Source: Allodiplogaster sudhausi (lineage: Eukaryota; Nematoda; Chromadorea; Rhabditida; Diplogasteridae). From it: DNA of 64,000 nt. Made by a program: the position numbers and the translations under genes. Below, in pieces: positions 58,281-64,000 of this stretch (position 1 is its first letter; every line of letters begins with the position of its first letter). The stretch covers positions 6,753,501 to 6,817,500 of the forward strand of contig CALZFC010000006.1 in NCBI GenBank assembly GCA_945643635.1, read 5' to 3'. Below the pieces are notes generated by a model that had not been told where the DNA came from, did not search any database, and worked only from the letters and a program-made list of their open reading frames with translations.

Positions 58281-59866
58281 CAGTGCCGTGCAAAATTCTA
58301 TTTACTTTTGGTTTTTCATGTATATTTTCCTTCAATGTAGATGAAAGTGAATGAAATTTTCAGGGTTTCTTCTTTGTGCTGTCACAATTATAGTAACAGA
58401 TTATTGGTTTGATTGATCTACAACAGTGCGAGAAAAAAAATCAATAACTCGAATCACCCGTATTGAGCATTTAGGCCTGCTGGAGAAAATGGTTTATTTG
58501 TTTAATCTTCGAGTAATTTGTGATGCTTTACTTATCTTTATTCTAGAACATCTTTGCGATAACTTTTTGATTTGTTCTCTATTTATTAACATTCTGTTGC
58601 ATGCGGCCTGGCCCAAATTTGCGACTCATACACCCAGGCTGAGGTGCAGAAGGTTCAGGAGGATAAAATCGATCATTTAATGCTATTCCTCTACTAATAG
58701 TTATTTAAATATATGCACAGATAGTCACTGAACGTATTCAGATGGCTACTTAAGCTTTGAAAATTACCTGCTAACTATTTCATCGCGTAATTAGCCCATC
58801 GGACAATATTCGTCCGCAGTCTGGACCTACATAAAGTGATGCCATGTGGGAGTTTGAATTTTAAAAACGAGTTTCTCAATCAGAAATGATTGATACTAGG
58901 CTTTTCGATATTCAGAAGCCTTATTTCAACCTTGGCTTCACGAGTCCTCCAGGAGCAGTAGATCGTTTGAATGTACCATGGCATAAAGTAGTACAGTTTA
59001 CTGACAGCTTTCTGTTCGGGATCAATTACAAAATTAAATTAGCCAATTGTGGTTTGAACTATTTCAGAACACTCTGCTGTATCGATTACAGTGATTTTTT
59101 TACTCGATCTAGAAAAATTTGGGTATAGTTTCCTGTCCTATATGGGAATGCAGTACTCTATGCCGGGGAACATTCAAACGATCTACTGCTCCTGGAGGAC
59201 TTGGTGAAGCCAGGGTTGAAATAAGGCTTCTGAATATCGAAAAGCCTAGTATCAATCATTTCTGATTGAGAAACTCGTTTTTAAAATTCAAACTCCCACA
59301 TGGCATCACTTTATGTAGGTCCAGACTGCGGACGAATATTGTCCGATGGGCTAATTACGCGATGAAATAGTTAGCAGGTAATTTTCAAAGCTTAAGTAGC
59401 CATCTGAATACGTTCAGTGACTATCTGTGCATATATTTAAATAACTATTAGTAGAGGAATAGCATTAAATGATCGATTTTATCCTCCTGAACCTTCTGCA
59501 CCTCAGCCTGAGTGTATGAGTCGCAAATTTGGGCCAGGCCGCATGCAACAGAATGTTAATAAATAGAGAACAAATCAAAAAGTTATCGCAAAGATGTTCT
59601 AGAATAAAGATAAGTAATCAGAGCATCACAAATTCCTCGAAGATTAAACAAATAAACCATTTTCTCCAGCAGGCCTAAATGCTCAATACGGGTGATTCGA
59701 GTTATTGATTTTTTTCTCGCACTGTTGTAGATCAATCAAACCAATAATCTGTTACTATAATTGTGACAGCACAAAGAAGAAACCCTGAAAATTTCATTCA
59801 CTTTCATCTACTTTGAAGGAAAATATACATGAAAAACCAAAAGTAATAGAATTTTGCACGGCACTG
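58281..59866. mobile_element. 1586-bp foldback element with Tc1/mariner-like termini
   Basis: It begins CAGTGCCGTGCAAAATTCTA and ends with the reverse complement, flanked by TA on both sides (58279-58280 and 59867-59868), the classic Tc1/mariner target duplication. Arms of about 710 bp (58281-58990 and 59157-59866) are almost perfect reverse complements; the spacer is about 165 bp. The frame at 58426-58680 (+) is repeated in the right arm but carries no catalytic DDE/D region, so it is non-autonomous. Low divergence suggests recent formation or gene conversion. Confidence 0.9.
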
Positions 59867-59868
59867 TA

Positions 59869-60924
59869 TGTACATATACATACAATCATGATGTCGCTGA
59901 ACGATGAAGGATACTTACATAGATGTATGTATGTATGTATGTATATATGTATGTATATATGTATACATATGTTTACATATCTACATATGGTTCTGAAAAT
60001 TGATGGCGAATATTTTCCATAATGATTCCTTTCCATATAACAAAATAATATAAAATACTTCTAGAAACATTTATAATGGAATTGTCATGGTTCAAACAGG
60101 TGCTATATTTTTGCAAAAATCCAGGCATTGCGGTTTTTATTCGCAAGCAAATGGATATAGGAAGCCATGGAGCAGTAGATTTGATGGGCGAGGAGGCTGA
60201 GAACACACATATAATTTTTTACTTTATTCTGTAACGTATTTTAATAATGCATCTTAAAAATTTAGTGAACATTAACAAGGAGCCGCGTGTATTTCCTGAA
60301 GATTGTCAACCCCTGCTTTAAATGCGACAGCGGCAATGAGCACTGGTTATGCTATCGACAATTCGAAAAAAGCTCCGCACTCAATGCTCGGCTGCAGCGA
60401 CCTTTCACGAAACTTGTCTAGAATCGGCAGAAAATTACAACATATAAAAGCCATTGCCACTGAAGCCTTGGAATTGCTCCTTTTACGAAATAAATAACAT
60501 TATTGTTTTCTACTATCACTTGATGCAAATGTATTAAAAGGAAACATGCTCTCACGAATTTTTGGTTTGGATATATAGAAAAGCACTGTACAAAGTAAAA
60601 TTTCATAAAAATAAGTCACAGATCTAACGATTTTTGGATGCCTGACTAAATCAGGGGAGCGATCTTCCTCCATGCCTTCTTCCAAAGCCTTACGAACACA
60701 CGGACATATGCACATATATACATGCACATTCATTCTTTCTCTTGTCTCGTGTTCCATTGTAGCACTGATACGCAATAAATCAGACTCGAAAAATTTTTTT
60801 TTCTAATTGTAGATCATATTCTTGGGCGATCACGGATACATAAATCCTAAGTTAAAAACATACAACCTTTAAACAAAAACATTAATTGTTATTTAAATAA
60901 CACACCTATCGCTCTTTTTTTTAG
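59869..60924. other. Spacer with GTATGTATAT repeats and weak coding patches
   Basis: TACATATG/GTATGTAT repeats occur at 59865-59990. An open + frame at about 60283-60418 (FLKIVNPCFKCDSGNEHW, ending in TAG) follows an AACAAG acceptor and has coding-like composition with three cysteines, but no gene could be assembled. Confidence 0.35.
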
Positions 60925-61002
60925 GTTGCAATTCAAAATTCCTCTCAAAATCAGAACGAGTTTGCAGATGAAGAAGACGACGACGCGGACAGAGAAACTT
61001 GA
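60925..61002 (+). CDS. Possible 3'-terminal exon with acidic tail
   Basis: After the acceptor CTTTTTTTTAG at 60914-60924 a short frame encodes VAIQNSSQNQNEFADEEDDD plus five residues and stops at TGA 61002. A Gln/Asn- and Asp/Glu-rich C-terminus of this kind is common in nuclear proteins. Upstream exons on the + strand are not identified. Confidence 0.35.
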   Translation, partial: VAIQNSSQNQNEFADEEDDDADRET

Positions 61003-61199
61003 AAAAAAAAACATTTCAGCGGAAGAGAGAGAGAGAGGCAAAACAGCGCGCGTTTTGTAATTCTTGCTTTTAGACTTTTGGATACTCAATACTAGCAAAA
61101 GAAAATAGTGACGAGACAGCACTACCAGTTTTCAATACGAATATGAAATTCGTATTCATACTATACAATTTGATTTTATCTAAGCGTGTATAACAAAAC

Positions 61200-61252
61200 A
61201 TAACAAAACATTTGAAAAAAGTATTCCGGGGTTTTTTCAAATGTTTTGTTAT
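61200..61252. repeat. Perfect 21-bp hairpin
   Basis: The arm at 61200-61220 (ATAACAAAACATTTGAAAAA...) pairs perfectly with 61232-61252 around an 11-base loop, GTATTCCGGGG. Confidence 0.9.
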
Positions 61253-61415
61253 TTGAAGATAAATAATTCGTTTAATTTTGTATATACATTTTCATATCAT
61301 ATTATGAGAAAAACAAAAATAATGAGCTGCAACAAAATAAGTCGCCATCAGTGGGAGAGGAGAGGAGACGTTGGATCTCTGCATTCTCACCTCAGAAGAT
61401 GTTCGGGCTATTGAG

Positions 61416-61418
<3 letters not shown>

Positions 61419-61476
<58 letters not shown>

Positions 61477-61607
61477 TTGAGAGAAGGAGATTGAGAGAGA
61501 GAGAGAGAGAGAGAGAGGCAAATACAAGATGGAGAGACAGGGAGAGAGAGATACGCATAGAACGAGATAGTGAGAGAGAGAGAGAGATTGAGATAGGGAG
61601 AGCGATT

Positions 61608-61657
<50 letters not shown>

Positions 61658-61718
61658 TTGAAAGACAGAGAGAGGCAAATACAAGATGGAGAGACAGGGA
61701 GAGAGATACGCATAGAGC

Positions 61719-61761
<43 letters not shown>

Positions 61762-61912
61762 AGATAGGGAGAGAGATTGAAAGAGAGAGAGAGAGAGAGA
61801 GAGAGAGACAAAGACAAGTTGGGAAAGAGAGATACTCCAATAGCGAGAGAAGGACATAGAGAGAGAGAGAGAGAGAGAGAGAAGCGAGAATGAGAGCGAG
61901 ATAGAAAGAGAG
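61419..61912 (+). repeat. ~500-bp GA array with higher-order duplication
   Basis: GAGAGA array with a 60-bp insert (GGCAAATACAAGATGGAGAG ... ACGCATAGA) present twice, at about 61517 and 61674. This shows unequal exchange within the array. Long SLSLSL frames on the minus strand are artefacts. Confidence 0.92.
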
Positions 61913-62408
61913 GTCAAATTAGCAAATTAGGATAAAGATTCATTCATGGTTTTAGATATATTGCTTGACATGTCCCAAAAGAATGTTGTGCATGACTTGT
62001 TCAAGTCTCTTTGTATGTTGGAGAAGTATACTTTATAAACTTCAAAAGACGAAATTTTTTTTAAAGCCTACCATTTCCAAGCAAACATCTACGAGAATAT
62101 TTCGAGACATGTAATTTGTTCTACATGAAAAGGTCAATTAATAAATAGTTTTATCGCAAGGTGTAAATATTCGGTTTTCTTCTTCTTCAATACTTGTTAT
62201 TTGAAATAAAAGTAATAATTTAAATCAATTTTTTGTATGAATTTTATTTACATAACAGAATATGAGAAAATATAAGAGTAATAATCTGCAACAAAAGACG
62301 CTGTTTTTATGCATGTTCTTTGATCTCGGACTTTTTCTGAGTCAGTGTAAGGTTTGCTAGATAACAAAGAGTTGCTCTCTCTCACGTTTGATTCTTTCTC
62401 GGCTGACA

Positions 62409-62684
62409 ATGAGACTACTCGCTGCCATTACTCTACCACCTTCCCTTCGTCACATCTCAAACAACACCGTCCCCTGTTTTGTTCCAGCTCATGAAGTCAT
62501 AATTTCGCGTGAATTTTTTGGTGTGTTTCATCGGTGCGCATACGGTATCAAGTGTTGCGAAAAGTGTGCGGCACTAACGGCAGCTGGCAGAGCTCCGCCC
62601 ATTCGCTGTTCTTCAGCTGAAATGTTGCCTCGGCTGTTGCGAGAGAGAAGGAGAGACAATGGCCGAGCTAGCGTGTGTTTCTAA
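62409..62684 (+). CDS. Uncertain 91-residue ORF with clustered cysteines
   Basis: ATG 62409 opens a 91-codon frame containing HRCAYGIKCCEKCAALTAAG and a basic C-terminus (LRERRRDNGRA). Composition is coding-like, but there is no relative, splice context or copy to support it. It could be a chance ORF. Confidence 0.25.
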   Translation: MRLLAAITLPPSLRHISNNTVPCFVPAHEVIISREFFGVFHRCAYGIKCCEKCAALTAAGRAPPIRCSSAEMLPRLLRERRRDNGRASVCF

Positions 62685-63046
62685 TCTGTTTTCCGCCGTG
62701 CGTTCCTTTCTCTCTTCTTCTTCTCTCTCTCTCTCTTTCTCTTTCTTGCTCTTTCAGTCTCTTCTTCTCTCGCTCCAGGCCACTGCAAGCTAGCCATTCT
62801 TTCGTTCCCCTTTGCTATTATCTGGGACGCACTTTTCGTCGTGACGTCCAGCTATTAGTTTTGTTTCGGTTTCTGTCTTTATCGTCTATAAATTAAAACT
62901 TTTTTCAAACCTTCATTTCTCGCTTTTCCTCAGGCTCTACTCATATGAACTTGTGCGCTTCTTGTGCCGCTCGGCATTGACAAGATACTCGAAGACACCG
63001 TCGACAGACGAAGAAGAAGAAGACGCACACGGGTATTTCTCTCAAA

Positions 63047-63388
63047 ATGACGTCGTCTCCTTTGATCTCGGGGCCCTTGTCGTCACTGCTACTGTGGCTG
63101 TTTCGGAAGCAAGCAGTGCGATGGCGCCTGGGACTTGAAGCTTCCGCCCCTTTCTCCCCCGCCAAAGCCAAGCCGAGGAATTCAACAAGAAGAACCCGGT
63201 CTTCCCTGCATCTCTCCAGCAACTTCTTCCTCCTCGTGCTCTCTTGCTTGCTCCTCCTCTTCCCGCAAGCTTCCACGGGCTCGCTCTCCGACCGACCCGA
63301 TGAGTACTCCACGGCGGAGTTGGAAGCGGAGATTGAGCGGCAGATGCGATCGAACGCGAGCACGGACGCGAGCGGCGCCAAGCTTAAC
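63047..63388 (+). CDS. First exon of an unrecognised single-pass membrane protein (continues beyond window)
   Basis: ATG 63047 opens 114 codons to a possible donor AAC|GTTGGA at 63389. Beyond it the frame becomes ATT-repeat sequence and is probably intron. The product has a basic Pro/Ser-rich N-terminus (about 56 residues), a strongly hydrophobic segment at residues about 57-76 (signal anchor or long signal peptide), then TGSLSDRPDEYSTAELEAEI and an acidic helix. This suggests a type II membrane or secreted protein. A CTTTTCCTCAG acceptor at 62935 could be its trans-splice site. No family recognised; no second exon is recognisable up to 64000. Confidence 0.45.
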
Positions 63389-63944
63389 GTTGGACTTTTT
63401 TCTTTTTATTATTATTATTATTATGTATTATTACAATTATTAATTATTCTTTGTATTAGTACTATTCCTCTTATTACAATTATTACCAGTTGTGTATTCC
63501 TTTACACCTTAGAAACCTTTTCCTTCTGCGCCTCTTAAATGCTCAATGTGTGAATGTGGCTTCCTTCCCACAATTTCGACCGGACACAATAAGGATTTGC
63601 TTATTGTTTGACAGCGGTCTATTGATTGGTACAAGTTTTTTTCTTTTTCTTTCAAAGCCGTTATCGATGAGTATATATGAGAGGCGGAATATTTGCTAAT
63701 TGCCATTTGTTTATTGTTTACTTGAACAACCGGTTGCGAGGGAAGAGGGGACCTTTTAGATGACACCACATTGATTGACCCTTGCGAGTTGCGAGTTGCT
63801 CCGTCTTACTCGCAACTCGCAACTTTGTCCTGTCAGGAGGGCAACGCTTCCTCGTTGCGAGAACGCTTTTTCGAACTCTTATACCTTATGTTCTTTTCCT
63901 GTGTCACGCTTCTCTTCACCTTCGTTTCTTGTCTCTGGGTTCTT

Positions 63945-63981
<37 letters not shown>

Positions 63982-64000
63982 CTCGCTTTCTTTCTTTCTC
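63389..64000. other. Probable intron of the last gene
   Basis: It contains (ATT)n after the donor, a perfect 15-bp hairpin at 63782-63822 and a CT array (63950-63978) at the end. The CT array may lead to an acceptor outside the window. Confidence 0.4.

Larger units (their letters stand above)
61003..63046. other. Mostly non-coding region around the GA array
   Basis: Besides the hairpin and GA array it holds a pair of diverged direct repeats (about 61255-61340 and 62205-62295) and an uncertain ORF (62409-62684). It also contains a possible acceptor at 62927-62935 leading to the 5' UTR of the last gene. Confidence 0.4.

Noticed and set aside
58426..58680. 84-codon frame in the Tc1-ended element as a transposase DNA-binding domain
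   Set aside because: The hydrophobic composition and lack of helix-turn-helix pattern do not support it; no DDE/D part exists.
61338..61410. Plus-strand exon (GRGEETLDLCILTSEDVRAI)
   Set aside because: Composition looks coding, but the frame ends in TAG without a donor, and no partner exon was found.
1..64000. CRISPR arrays, bacterial operons, ribosome binding sites or rRNA genes
   Set aside because: The DNA is eukaryotic with spliced genes; none of these features was seen.

Overview
The window is eukaryotic genomic DNA, most likely from a nematode. Genes are split into many short exons separated by AT-rich introns with GT...TTTCAG borders. A nematode sigma-type glutathione S-transferase (GST) C-terminal domain is present. 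Four start codons lie only 1-6 bases downstream of a perfect 3' splice acceptor that has no upstream coding exon, as expected for spliced-leader trans-splicing. Genus cannot be told. Introns and intergenic DNA carry very many (CT/GA)n arrays. All exon models were built by hand from splice signals and reading phase; the four main ones close as uninterrupted frames of 402, 433, 1456 and 624 residues.

Layout, + strand: (1) 1030-4910, an unrecognised 402-residue charged protein. (2) 5799-11738, a short KIAA0319/KIAA0319L-like type I membrane protein. (3) 13299-33353, TRAPPC9 (TRAPP II subunit), 41 exons. (4) 35442-41158, a TAF3-like histone-fold TFIID subunit. (5) A tandem second copy of 35617-42604 at 42605-49601, which repeats the TAF3 body without its first exon. 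(6) 50052-51091, a GST C-terminal domain whose N-terminal thioredoxin-like half is not visible.

From about 51.8 kb the style changes. A minus-strand cysteine-rich/coiled-coil gene (51790 to about 54455) is followed by three adjacent pieces of palindromic DNA. One is a 3.0-kb inverted duplication (54862-57902) with an intact intronless 354-codon gene in one arm and its decayed copy in the other. The next is a 1.6-kb foldback element with Tc1/mariner-like ends (58281-59866). A third, similar foldback element flanked by TTAA sits far away in a TRAPPC9 intron (16242-17938). The last 3 kb hold a long GA array, small uncertain ORFs and the first exon of a membrane-anchored protein that runs off the window.

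The genes do not form an obvious pathway. TRAPPC9 works in Golgi trafficking, TAF3 in transcription initiation, GST in detoxification. The most notable features are structural: recent tandem duplication, foldback elements, inverted repeats round a single exon, GC-AG introns and dense polypurine/polypyrimidine arrays.
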